NCBI GenBank assembly: GCA_900095095.1
Contig: FMBT01000289.1
Location: 496,001 to 560,000 of the forward strand
Direction of reading: 5' to 3'
DNA from: Fragilariopsis cylindrus CCMP1102
Lineage: Eukaryota; Bacillariophyta; Bacillariophyceae; Bacillariales; Bacillariaceae
Length of the DNA stretch: 64,000 bases
The notes under the pieces are model-generated. The model worked only from the letters and a program-made list of their open reading frames with translations. It did not search any database and was not told the DNA's origin. The stretch's first letter is position 1. Each line of letters opens with the position of its first letter. Both the position numbers and the translations under genes were made by a program. Below, in pieces: positions 1 through 9,928 of the stretch.

Positions 1-141
1 CAATATAAAATAGTCGTCTACAATCAAGTGTTACTATAACTTATATGTATAGTTCATTACTATTTTCCTATTATGATGTTATTATTGTTGCTGCTATGAT
101 GTATGGTGTAACTGTTGTGGCTACTGTAGTCGTCGTTACCG

Positions 142-726
142 TTACATTAGTCGTTTGGTTCGGTGATGTTGGCGATCGTTGCCGTACGTCACCAGTGGTT
201 TTCCTCCCCCGTCAGTGTGAGTAAACAAAAAGTAGCCCACTTCCAAGCAACATAAAGCACACAGACAAAAAAGGTGGAGATGTAGTGCAGGCGTAGTGTT
301 CCGGCTCAACGGGCCATAATAAACGCAACATAGTGTTATTATTGCCACCAGAACCATTACCAAACTAAGATTCCTACGTTTTGACAGACAATAGAAAATA
401 TATGAAAAATAAAGAGAAAAAAAAATATAAGTAACGGACCTATTCATCATATCCCATTTCACATCCATTTCCAATGCATCGGTTATGTCTGTCGTAATCG
501 ACGACTCCTCATCCTTCAAATTCTTTTCTGTTCCAAACAACTCGTCCTCCTTCTTCTTCATATCCATATCCATTTCCACATCCATTTCCAATGCATCGGT
601 TATGTCTGTCGTAATCGACGACTCCTCATCCTTCAAATTTTGGCCTGTCCCAATAAACGACTCCTTGTCATTCTTCTTCATATTTTGGCTTGACTCAATA
701 ATAAACGACTCCTTATTATCCGTCAT
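142..726 (-). CDS. Small hypothetical membrane protein with internal repeat
   Basis: The 194-residue frame opens with ATG at 726. Residues 1 to about 95 are acidic and hold two imperfect copies of a unit containing NLKDEESSITTDITDALEMD. The rest is hydrophobic, with two or three possible membrane segments and a Cys-rich patch (LFCLCALCCLEVGYFLF). A stretch resembling an intron (GTCCGT to CGTAG, roughly 380-440) would remove one hydrophobic segment without changing frame, so the true product may be shorter. I do not recognise a family. It may be a real lineage-specific gene or a chance frame over a repeat. Confidence 0.35.
   Translation of the reverse strand: MTDNKESFIIESSQNMKKNDKESFIGTGQNLKDEESSITTDITDALEMDVEMDMDMKKKEDELFGTEKNLKDEESSITTDITDALEMDVKWDMMNRSVTYIFFSLYFSYIFYCLSKRRNLSLVMVLVAIITLCCVYYGPLSRNTTPALHLHLFCLCALCCLEVGYFLFTHTDGGGKPLVTYGNDRQHHRTKRLM
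460..639. repeat. Pair of 63-bp direct repeats
   Basis: Positions 460-522 and 577-639 are near-identical copies, 117 bp apart start to start. The copies are in the same frame of the minus-strand ORF, so the encoded peptide is repeated too. Confidence 0.85.
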
Positions 727-825
727 AGTTAGTTTGCTTTTCCGTTTCTCTATTCTTTTCTTTCGAAATTTCTGGTCTTCTTCGTTTGCTGTTTCAAAAT
801 GTGTCTTTCAATGTTATTACGGAGA

Positions 826-940
826 ACAGGAACTTTGATGATGCCCCTCATCATTCGTTGCAATTGTACTTGTACAGTAGAAACAGGAACTTTGATGATG
901 CCCCTCATCATTCGTTGCAAATTGTACTTGTACAGTAGAA
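826..940. repeat. Two-copy tandem repeat, 57-bp unit
   Basis: Copies at 826-882 and 883-940 are almost identical; the second has one extra A in its middle. Each contains the inner palindrome-like string GATGATGCCCCTCATCATTC. The rest of the 727-1435 spacer shows only an (ATTC)n tract near 1270-1295 and presumably the promoter of the next gene. Confidence 0.85.
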
Positions 941-1435
941 AAAATCTTCCGAATTGAATTCTGACACCTGTGTTCTCTTTTGCTGTCAAGAAAACAATAT
1001 CCGATACAAAAAAACACCAAAAAAAATGATTCGGAAGTATCTTTTCCAATATAGCCTGAGAAGGATCGAATCAAAACATTAAAAAAAACTAAACTGCCCG
1101 CATTATTTGTAACACGTATCAATTTTAACAAGTTTTGAAAGTTAAAAGACGAAAGAAACAGTTCCTGTCAAACAGTTGGTACTAATCCGACGCGCGCTAC
1201 TTGTACAAACAATATTTTTTGAATTGCGCGAATCTATTTCGGTGTGTGACTCAGATGATTGATTGATTCGATTCATTCATTCATTCATTCATTCCTCCGT
1301 TCCCATTAATAACACAACCTAAAATAATCATCTGAATTGATGTAAGTATACTGGTATCAATATATATTCAAAGACAAATATATCATAACATTGTTGGACG
1401 CGTGACAAGTCACTACTTTACTCAAAACTGAATTA

Positions 1436-3448
1436 ATGAACCACCTCCGATCGAAACCAAACACGAAAGCATTTGTTGTTATTATCGTTGCTTTCTTTAT
1501 TTCGGTCGAAAATTTCTACGATTGCTTCTCTCCTGTACAAGTACATCATCAATCTGGTAGCTCATCACGCGTACGAGATGTTGGCTTCGTCCAAAAATTA
1601 ACAATAGCCTCGTCAATAAATAATGAGGATGGTTACGATATTGGTTCAAGCTCAAGAGGAAGCACAAATAATAGTGGGAATGATAGTGGGGATGAATACT
1701 ACGAAACAGATGTTGTAGTCATCGGTAGTGGCATCGGTGGATTATCGGCAGCGGCATGTATTGCATCCACTGGTAACTATCGGGTCACCGTATGTGAATC
1801 TCACGATACAGCGGGTGGTGCCGCACACGAATGGCAAGCAGGCAAAGGATTCCGTTTCGAGAGTGGTCCATCACTGTACGCTGGTTTAAGTCCCGACCGT
1901 AGTCCAAATCCGTTGAAGCACGTGTTTCAAATCATCGGAGAAGAGCCAGAATGGTGAGCTACAAAAAAAAGGAAACAAGGAACACACAAATTTTATTTTC
2001 AAATGATGTTATGCATTTTTACTTTGTCTTCTTCCCCCGTCCCCAACCCCCTCTCCCAAAAACAACACCAACAACAACAACAACAACAACTCATTCATAG
2101 TTAATTTCATTTCTATTGTAGGATTACGTACGATTTATGGGGTACGTATTTACCCGAAGGATCGCTGATTGCCGATGCAGTTGGCGCTGACGAATTTTTT
2201 AAAAAGCTTGACGTTTGCGGTGGACCTGACGCCAAGGAACAATGGCAACGTCTCATGGAACGGATCCGACCATTGGGCGACGCCATCTTTGGGCTACCAC
2301 CTTCCGCAATCCGGAGAGATGGTTTCGTGGGACTTACCATGGGACGGTACGCACCAGCACTGGCTGACGTTATTATCAAGGGTGGATCGTCGCTTCAGGA
2401 TCCATTTTCGAAAATTTTGGACGAAGAACATATAACCGATCCGTTCATTAGAAATTGGCTTGATCTGATATGCTTCCTTTTGCAAGGTGCGACAACCAAA
2501 GACGCACCAACAACGCTTATGGCATATATGTTATCCGACTTTTATCGTCCAAACGTTGTTCTAGATTTTCCGAAGGGTGGGACACAATCAATCGTTAGTG
2601 CACTCACACGCGGTGTAACGAAACACAAGGATTGTGAACTCAGACTTAATACTCATATTAAAAAAATACTCGTAGACAAAGACACAGGAAGAGCAGCAGG
2701 AGTCGAAACAGCTGACGGAAAGATCATCAAAGCAACCAAGGCAGTTATTAGCAATGCCGATTTATGGAGTACAAGAAAAATGGTTGATGCTGCGACGGCA
2801 CCAGCTCTTGCATCCGAACTTGATGACCGTATCAAACGTTTGGAACGATGTGATAGCTTTTTGCACTTGCATGTTGGTATCGATGCAAAAGGATTACCTG
2901 CAACAGCCAGCGCATCCTTCCCGGCACAATGGGCCAGTTTAGAGAGTTGGGAACGTGGAGTTGAGGCACCACGTAACCTAGTTTTGGTGTCGATGGTTTC
3001 GCTTTTGGATCCGTCCATGGCCCCAGATGGGTGTCATGCAATACACGCATATGTTCCGGCAACGGAACCGTACCAAGATTGGGCCGATTTGGATCGGAAC
3101 AGTGCCGAATACCGAGCGAAGAAAAACGAGGCTGCAGAAGTGCTGTGGAGAGCAATCGAGCAACAAATACCTGATGTACGACAACGCGCAAAGGTAACGT
3201 TGATAGGGACACCATTAACACATGAACGATTCCTTCGACGAGATGGAGGAACATATGGACCGTTCTTAAAAGCTACGGATGGGATGCTCAGTGGACAGAC
3301 AACCTGTCTCGATGGTTTCCTCTGTTGCGGTGACTCCACATTTCCTGGAATCGGGATGCCCGCTGCGGCTGCTTCAGGAAACATAGCCGCCAATACTGTT
3401 GTCTCACCCATCGAACACTGGAAAATGCTAGATAAAATTAAAATGTAG
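1436..3448 (+). CDS. CRTISO-like carotenoid isomerase / phytoene dehydrogenase family oxidoreductase
   Basis: Two exons, 1436-1953 and 2122-3448, join across a GTGAGC...TTGTAG intron to give 614 residues in one frame. Residues 92-130 hold the FAD dinucleotide fold (VVVIGSGIGGLSAAACIA, then a Glu ending the second strand in VCESHD). The C-terminal half keeps the family pattern, including CGDSTFPGIGMPAAAASG near the end, which closes over FAD. The first 35 residues are hydrophobic and end in CFSP, fitting a signal peptide with a plastid ASAFAP-like site. Family members isomerise prolycopene or desaturate/saturate polyenes in plastids; diatoms carry several copies, and which reaction this one does cannot be told here. 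Confidence 0.85.
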
Positions 3449-4049
3449 TAAAACTTCTAATAATGCAGAACAATTAATGCATTATGCATTTCAAAAAAAA
3501 AAAAATCTTTATTTTGACCCCTTTTTAATTGTTTTTCTTTTTTCATCGAGTTATTCAATATTATAGATAGATCTTCTTTGTGATTGCAACAAAATGATAC
3601 AAGGGGAAGAATCCATGGAATGGACAGAATGGATAAGAAGCTGTGCCGACGACAATAGCATACTTTGAAGTAGGTATTCTTGTTAATGTCTATGTAGGTA
3701 TGAAGAATGTGTAGGACTATACAATATATACTATACTACGTACTACTAGTAGGCGCAGCAAATAGATACTGTCTCGCATGGCTGACCCTGACAATTTCGT
3801 ATTGCTTCGCATTATTATTTAATCTTGCCAAGATTAAATATGCATGACTGGAAATTATTTTTAATTCGATTTTCATTATTTGGATCTTGCTTTGCTAAAG
3901 CAAGATTCAAACTACCATACCGTAGAACAAACAAAAATCCAAATTCGAAGTCTACAAAGTTAGGCCGGTGCACTTACGCCATGATTGAATAGCGTGTCGA
4001 CGACGACAAATCACACAAAACTGCATTAAAGATGTAAAAGAGCACCCAC
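3449..4049. other. Spacer with two palindromes
   Basis: No coding frame is convincing. It holds a 25-bp palindrome at 3816-3840 (12-base arms around one base) and another at 3884-3906 (arms ATCTTGCTTT and AAAGCAAGAT around GCT). Both share the core ATCTTG/CAAGAT. They could be hairpins in the 3' region of the upstream gene or relics of small repeats. Confidence 0.5.
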
Positions 4050-4237
4050 TACCGTGCGGAATGGAATGAAACCGAGAAATCTTGTCATTCCAGTTTGAAA
4101 ACCAATCAAAACTCATTCCTGTACATAAAAAATCCAGTCTCTACCGTGCGTCATTATTTTTGCCGGGTCATCAAAGTATTACATACGCCCTAATGACACA
4201 CGTCATCAATTTTTGGCGCGAGCGATCACTGTCCAGT

Positions 4238-4409
4238 GTTCAATCTCAAGGTACTTTTACTAGTTATTTTACTAGTTTGTTCAATCCCCAGGTACTTTTA
4301 CTAGTTATTTTACTAGTGACACCCAGGTAAAAGAGGTGCAAAGTGAAAGCTAAAAATGTGACACCCAATTGTTCAATCCCCAGGTACTTTTACTAGTTAT
4401 TTTACTAGT
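4238..4409. repeat. Three copies of a 39-bp repeat inside the Harbinger end
   Basis: Copies at 4238-4276, 4279-4317 and 4371-4409, all 39 bp and nearly identical, each ending TTTTACTAGTTATTTTACTAGT-like with the palindrome-forming ACTAGT twice. They sit in the left sub-terminal region, where Harbinger elements often carry repeated transposase or Myb-protein binding sites. That role here is inference. The stretch 4410-4923 has no other clear feature apart from a (CAG)n/(CAA)n tract at 4849-4898. Confidence 0.8.
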
Positions 4410-4848
4410 GTTTTGTCAGTGATTAATAAATAAATAAATGAAAAAAGATATGATGTATTTTTTGTCCATTAAAACGACGTACATACCATCGCTGGCGCTG
4501 CTGCTACCTGACGGACTACACCAACAGCAATGACAGGAGTAACAGATGCTATGCCTGTGTCTTTCCCCCTGCTATTGATTGGCATGCCAGATCTGATGAA
4601 CGGATGGAAAGATGGCGGGTACTAGCGAGGAACAACAGACGGGAGGGAGGCCGACACTGCTGCCGCTACAAGGAGACGAATTCAAATCATACGGACTGAT
4701 TCATTCAAATCGTCGCTGCTCCTGCCGCTCATACAAATCAATTATACAACGTACAGGAAAGAAGGGCGGGACGAACTGATGGATAAATACACAACAATCA
4801 AACGTACAGTGGAGGTTCATAAAGTCGTATTGTGGACTTGTGAACAAA

Positions 4849-4900
<52 letters not shown>

Positions 4901-4923
4901 GAAGGCGGAGACAGAAAATAGCA

Positions 4924-6048
4924 ATGACAAAGACGACAACGAAGACAACGATGAAATCAACAAAGAGCAACATAACAGTTGCTGTTGCCAAAGCTTCTGT
5001 TGTGCTTGGGGTGGAAAGAAGTCTTCTTCCAAAGAAGACATGTAACCGAAAAGCATTTACAGAAGAAGAAGATGTGTTCATGACTAGAGCATATGTGAAT
5101 ACAACTCAGGATTCTATCAAAGGCAGTGGGCAGAAAGGAAAGGCTTTCTGGAACAAAGTATTGCAGAAATTTGACATTCTTCGTCCAGCTAGTAATACTG
5201 CTTGGGGACCAGATTCAATTCAAAGAAGATTCAAAAAAACCATTGCAAAAGAATGTACTGAGTTTTTAGCATTCTTACATGCTGCTAAGACAGTAGAACA
5301 AAGTGGGTGGTCCATTGAACAATATATTGAGGCTGCTAATATTCTTTTTATAGCCCAACATTCCAAACCATTCAAACATAGGAAATGCATGGCTGTATTA
5401 GTAGAACTTCCCAAGTACAGTATTGATCCACTCACCTCTTATGAGGACGAGGACGACGTGGACCAAGAGAGTGCTGACGAAAATGTAGTGGTGAGGTCAA
5501 ACCCTATTATGTCCGTACAAGGAGCAGGCAAGAAGCGTCCAATGGGAAGGAAGAAAGCAAAGAGGAAAGCTAAAGATGATAGTTTATCAGCAAATACAAC
5601 AAGTAAAATTGATACTGGAAGAATGCTTGCTGCCTTAGAACGGAAGAATGATTTGAAGATGATTAGTCACCGTCAACGATCATGGCAGATGCAGGCATTG
5701 TTTTGGATGAAAATGGGAGACAAGAAAAAAGCAACAGAATATATGACTCTATTGGAACAAAACCAACAAAAGTGTAATTCCATTCCTAGTACAGTAGATC
5801 TATTGTCATCATCTTCCGCTGGTGATGATACTGTCGTTAGTGGTGGTGATATAAATATGAAAGATACTTCATATGACCTTGATGAAGGCAACAAAGAGGA
5901 CAACAACATTAGCAGTACTATTAGTGGAGGGAACGGTGATGGTGAATCATCAGTTGCATCTTCCATATTATTGACCCCTGTTGCTGATGATGATGAAGCA
6001 GAAGTTGATCTAACAAGGGTGAATGATGTTGTAGTACAGGCAGTTTAA
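4924..6048 (+). CDS. Harbinger Myb/SANT-like DNA-binding protein
   Basis: From the first in-frame ATG at 4924 the product has 374 residues; the frame is open upstream through a glutamine run but offers only GTG there. Residues about 45-150 form a trihelix/Myb-like domain (FTEEEDVFMTRAY, then AFWNKV and a basic RRFKKTIAKE segment) of the kind seen in NAM-associated and Harbinger accessory proteins. A basic linker (KRPMGRKKAKRKAK) looks like a nuclear localisation signal. A coiled central part and an acidic tail follow. In known Harbinger systems this protein brings the transposase into the nucleus and to the element ends. Confidence 0.85.
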   Translation: MTKTTTKTTMKSTKSNITVAVAKASVVLGVERSLLPKKTCNRKAFTEEEDVFMTRAYVNTTQDSIKGSGQKGKAFWNKVLQKFDILRPASNTAWGPDSIQRRFKKTIAKECTEFLAFLHAAKTVEQSGWSIEQYIEAANILFIAQHSKPFKHRKCMAVLVELPKYSIDPLTSYEDEDDVDQESADENVVVRSNPIMSVQGAGKKRPMGRKKAKRKAKDDSLSANTTSKIDTGRMLAALERKNDLKMISHRQRSWQMQALFWMKMGDKKKATEYMTLLEQNQQKCNSIPSTVDLLSSSSAGDDTVVSGGDINMKDTSYDLDEGNKEDNNISSTISGGNGDGESSVASSILLTPVADDDEAEVDLTRVNDVVVQAV

Positions 6049-6066
6049 ATTAAATACACTTTTTAT

Positions 6067-7512
6067 TCATTCTTTAAATTTATTTATGATTGCATTGTTG
6101 AGACGACTGTAGTTCTCTAGACTTTGTAGTTCTTGCCATCGTTCACTTCTACTAAGAAGTCTTTGAACGTCAATGGGTGCATTTGCAATTCCAATAGGAA
6201 GAAAAGAATCATCATCGTCTTCATCATAACCAGGTCTACCAATATTGCTACTGGCAGCAGCAGGTGAATCGAAGGAATTTGTAGGAACGTATCTAGCATA
6301 AACATTACCATCCATTACTCTATCGGATACACACATATTGTGAAGAATGAGAACACATGTAATCATTTCGGAAATAAGTTGTTGGTTAATAATATATATA
6401 GGCCTTGCCGCACATTGCCACATTCCTTGGAACACCCCAAATGCACGTTCTATATCCTTTCTTGCTGCTTCTTGAAAGTTAGTGAATTTACATTCCTCAT
6501 ATAAAATGGGTTGTCGAACTGCTTTCACAAAACGACTGTACCTAGGATATATTCCGTCCACTAGATAAAACATCTCCATAAATTTCTCATGGCTTATAAT
6601 GTATGGCATAACACCTGATTGAGATTCTATTTTAGAGAATGTGCCATTCAAGAAACCCTGTTGTAGATGTGATATATTCATAATGTTGATGTCGTTCATT
6701 GTTCCAGCATACCCATAAGATGCGTGCCAAAACCATAAGTGATAATCACAAGCAGCTTCCAAAACAATTGAAGGTTTTCCTTTTGCACCATTAAAATCAC
6801 CCTGCCATGCAACAGGACAATTTTTCCAAAACGTATGCATACCATCCAGCGAACCCATCATTCCTTTTATCTTGTGTATATGTTCATGTAGTTGGAAGAT
6901 AGCCTTTACATCTGCAGGTGTAGGCAGCCTCAAATACTCTTTTTTGTAGATTTTAATAATGATTTTATTGTAGTTGCTGTAGCAATCCCTAGCAAGAGTT
7001 GTAGACATTTGGAAGTAATCTCTGAACGTATGCGGTGGTACTCCGTAGGCCAAACTCTTTATGGGTAACAGTAATCTTGCATCTAATGATGCACCAACCC
7101 TACCATTAGTATCTACTGGAAGGTGGACAAAAAAAGGGTCACCACTTGCACCAATATCCATTCTCAATCTTTGAAAACGAGCCCTAGAAATACGGAACAT
7201 TTGCTCAAATTCTCTTCCATCAAATAAAGGAATTATTGTATTATTTCCAAGATAATCCTGTTCTATACAGTAAAAGGCTCTAGCATGATCATAGATCTTC
7301 CTAGGAGAACGACGGAATGTGCGATGATCAACAATAGTAGGAGGGGGAGCAGGTCCAAAGAAATGAGCTTGCACCATTTCATAATCGTCGTCGTCGCTGC
7401 TACTACTGCTACTGAAGCCGCCGCTGCTACTACTACTCATGCTACATGTATTGCTGCTGCTACTGCTGCTCATGCTACTGCTGCTCATGCTACTGTTGTC
7501 ATGGTAGTTCAT
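6067..7512 (-). CDS. PIF/Harbinger DDE transposase
   Basis: 481 residues, ATG at 7512, convergent with the Myb-like gene and ending 18 bases from it. The N-terminus is a long Ser run. The catalytic triad of the DDE_Tnp_4/Plant_tran fold is visible: D223 in GSLDGMH, D274 in GTMNDINIMN and E355 in KDIERAFGVFQGMW. The region between holds the usual KGKPSIVLEA strand. It cuts and pastes the element 4050-7863. No interruption is seen. Confidence 0.92.
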   Translation of the reverse strand: MNYHDNSSMSSSSMSSSSSSNTCSMSSSSSGGFSSSSSSDDDDYEMVQAHFFGPAPPPTIVDHRTFRRSPRKIYDHARAFYCIEQDYLGNNTIIPLFDGREFEQMFRISRARFQRLRMDIGASGDPFFVHLPVDTNGRVGASLDARLLLPIKSLAYGVPPHTFRDYFQMSTTLARDCYSNYNKIIIKIYKKEYLRLPTPADVKAIFQLHEHIHKIKGMMGSLDGMHTFWKNCPVAWQGDFNGAKGKPSIVLEAACDYHLWFWHASYGYAGTMNDINIMNISHLQQGFLNGTFSKIESQSGVMPYIISHEKFMEMFYLVDGIYPRYSRFVKAVRQPILYEECKFTNFQEAARKDIERAFGVFQGMWQCAARPIYIINQQLISEMITCVLILHNMCVSDRVMDGNVYARYVPTNSFDSPAAASSNIGRPGYDEDDDDSFLPIGIANAPIDVQRLLSRSERWQELQSLENYSRLNNAIINKFKE

Positions 7513-7996
7513 ATTATTATATTGTTGTTGTTGTTATTTTGTATTCTATTACAATATTTTATTTCGTTCGTTTATCTCGTTGTGTCGTATGAATAATACT
7601 TTATTTTGTTGTGTCTTATTATTATTAATACAGCCAAAATTGTCAAATAATAGGACAGAAATAGTCTAAACTGGCCATTTTTTGCTTCATTCTCTTTTTC
7701 ATTCCGCAAGCAAAAGTGGAATGAGAAAGCACTATCTCATTCCACTTTTGTCCGAGGAATGAAAAAAAAGAATCAAAAGTGGGGCCAAAAGGAGTGGTAG
7801 TGACTGAAAAGGAATGAAAAAAAAATATTTTCATACCCAAAACTCAGTCCATTCCGCACGGTACATTGCTTTGACAGAAGTAACGTCATTAGCTAGGTTC
7901 AAATCAGTACTCACAAGTCATATAATCGAATTGAATTGAATTCCAGCCACAACAGTAGCATATACTATACTACATACTGCAAATAAATCTAATCAT

Positions 7997-8995
7997 ATGT
8001 CGAATAATAAGGGCGGCAGTGAGACTGAAGTATTCGTTACCGAAGTAACTCCAATTTTTGTTGTTGCTGAGCAGCCTCAAAATGAAGCAGGATCGTGGAA
8101 ATCTGGATTATGTTCCTGTTGCAAGTATGGTTGTTGCCATTCAGCATTATTATGGGGATACTGTTTTCCTGCAATACTCATGGGACAGGTACGTGTTTCC
8201 GTCTTTTCATAATAAAAAAAACTGTACAACAAATTCCAGTCATCGAATGCTTCATCAATAATACTGTATACACAACCTACTAGAAAGATAAAAATGAATG
8301 TAAATTGAAAAACATTTTGTAGTGTGATGCACTAGCCACTCTATACTATGACGGAATGACTTTTTGACAGTTGTTGTGTGCTAACCAATCGTGTCCGAAT
8401 CATACTAATCTTTCTTTGCCTGTGAATGTATACTTTTCTCTCTATGATTTCAAATTCTCAAGTTACTTACCCGTATGAAAATGACATGGTTAGGTGATCC
8501 AACAACGCCACCATCTGAAGAATATAAGAAGACATTCCGTACTGTTGTAACAATCGTAATCTGTAACTTACTCATTCAGTCCATGTTTTATTGTCCTGCA
8601 ACGATTCCAATTGATACTGACGATGATTATACGAGTTATTTAGTAGTCCAGAATGATGATGTTGATTGTCCAATGTGGAAACAAAGTTTAACTAATGCAA
8701 CATCAATGATATTTGGTTTATATGCACTCATTGTTATGATAAAATTACGAATGAGAATCCGTTCGAAATTCAATATCCCTGAAAAAACTGTAGTGGTTGT
8801 GAAGATTGTTGTTGTATCTTCTTTTGTGGATGTTGTTCTGTAGTACAAATGGCACATCAAACTGCAAATTATGATGAAATTCGTCCAGTTTGTTGTAATG
8901 ATACTGGTTTACCACCATCGTGGGACGGTGACATCCACAACAATAATAACAATGATGGTCACAAAACTACATTAACACAAGCCATTATTGTTTAA
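7997..8995 (+). CDS. PLAC8-family Cys-rich protein with an apparent frameshift
   Basis: Exon 1 (7997-8188) gives GSWKSGLCSCCKYGCCHSAL, the PLAC8/Cornifelin N-motif, and ends LMGQ. After a GTACGT...CAAG intron, exon 2 starts at 8463 (LLTRMKMTWLG), the expected continuation. A hydrophobic segment follows. After IPEK near 8780 the frame changes: the typical PLAC8 ending CSGCEDCCCIFFCGCC...VQMAHQ is in another frame, reached by one extra base in the AAAAAA run at about 8784. The coding length is one base short of a multiple of three, which fits. This may be a sequencing slip, or a real allele with a truncated product. PLAC8 proteins are membrane-associated and linked to metal handling or cell size. 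Confidence 0.75.
8331..8355 (-). repeat. tRNA-Asp 5'-end look-alike in the PLAC8 intron
   Basis: Read on the minus strand, 8355-8331 matches the first 23 bases of the tRNA-Asp gene at 41815-41886 with a 2-base insertion. The match stops after the D arm, so this is not a tRNA. It may be the head of a tRNA-derived SINE or a copied tRNA fragment. Confidence 0.5.
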
Positions 8996-9928
8996 AAGAA
9001 GAAGAAATCGAACACCATGTAATGATCTACTCAATATCACGACGACAAAATAAGAAGAAGAAGAAGATAACGTGCGGGGAGTATAATAACTCTCATCATC
9101 AATGTATACTATTAGTGTCTATGAAGTACGAGTATTAGGAAGAGTGTACCTACTAATGTATAGATACTTTGTAGATTCTTTACATATTTAATGTTACTAT
9201 CTATTTATCTGTTATCAAGTAGTGTTTTTAAGAGGCTCTACTATTGTAGATTGTAGTCACCTTGAGAAACTAAATTAAACAATAATTGTACACACAATAT
9301 ATTGCGCACTATAAATTATGATATGTAAAATGATTGATGTTTCCCTCTTATTATTAACGTTCTTACTACGGCTCTTTTCTGTATCTCTTTCTTTATATAT
9401 TCTTTATTGTCATTCGTTGATGGAGCAATTACTTGGTGGTGTTATTCTCGTTTTAATATAGGGGGGGGGGGGGGGGCAGAGAAAATTACTATGCTTTCGC
9501 TCAATTTTTGATCAGAGAGTGAGTGAGTCGATCATTACTGTATTACAGTACTATTGAAGAAATAAGTGAGCGCGTTAAATACTGTGATCGCGCTATGCTT
9601 TTAGGGTCAAAAAGCATTCGCGCTTGAGGGATCTTAACCGGTACAGTAGTCCTAAAACTGACGCCATTAAAAGCTAACTAAGTTTTATGAAGTTGACGGC
9701 GATAGATGACATCATCAAATCAAGACATCATTCAACGAACTGCATCGGTATTGAGCACAACTGTAGCGAGAAGTTAACGACGATGCACCATTAAAAAGAG
9801 ATTTCTCTACACTATTAGCAAGTAGGAAACAACTAAAAGAAGATTCGAAAAGGACTTTACTAACAGTACATCTGATTTGCTAGTGTACAGTACAGTACTG
9901 TATTCTTTCACTTCATTATTAAATTACA
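8996..9928. other. Spacer with a 16-base G run
   Basis: No coding frame. An uninterrupted G run occupies 9461-9476. A short hairpin (ATGCTTTT...AAAAAGCAT) lies near 9595-9620. The last 150 bases presumably hold the promoter of the next gene; no recognised element is seen. Confidence 0.4.

Larger units (their letters stand above)
4050..7863. mobile_element. PIF/Harbinger DNA transposon, apparently complete
   Basis: The ends are matching inverted repeats of 16 bp: TACCGTGCGGAATGGA at 4050-4065 and its reverse complement at 7848-7863. Between them lie two convergent genes typical of the superfamily, a Myb/SANT-like DNA-binding protein (plus strand) and a DDE transposase (minus strand). Sub-terminal GGAATG/CATTCC motifs recur inside both ends. 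The target duplication is unclear: TA flanks CCGTGCGG on both sides, but a clean 3-bp repeat is not visible. Both genes look open, so the element may still be or recently have been active. Confidence 0.9.

Noticed and set aside
4840-4923. Glutamine-run start of the Myb-like protein
   Set aside because: Only a GTG start is available there and a stop lies upstream, so the ATG at 4924 was taken; a spliced upstream exon remains possible.
9461-9476. G run as a second insertion site of the RAG1-like element
   Set aside because: No CACAGG-type end or other part of the element adjoins it.
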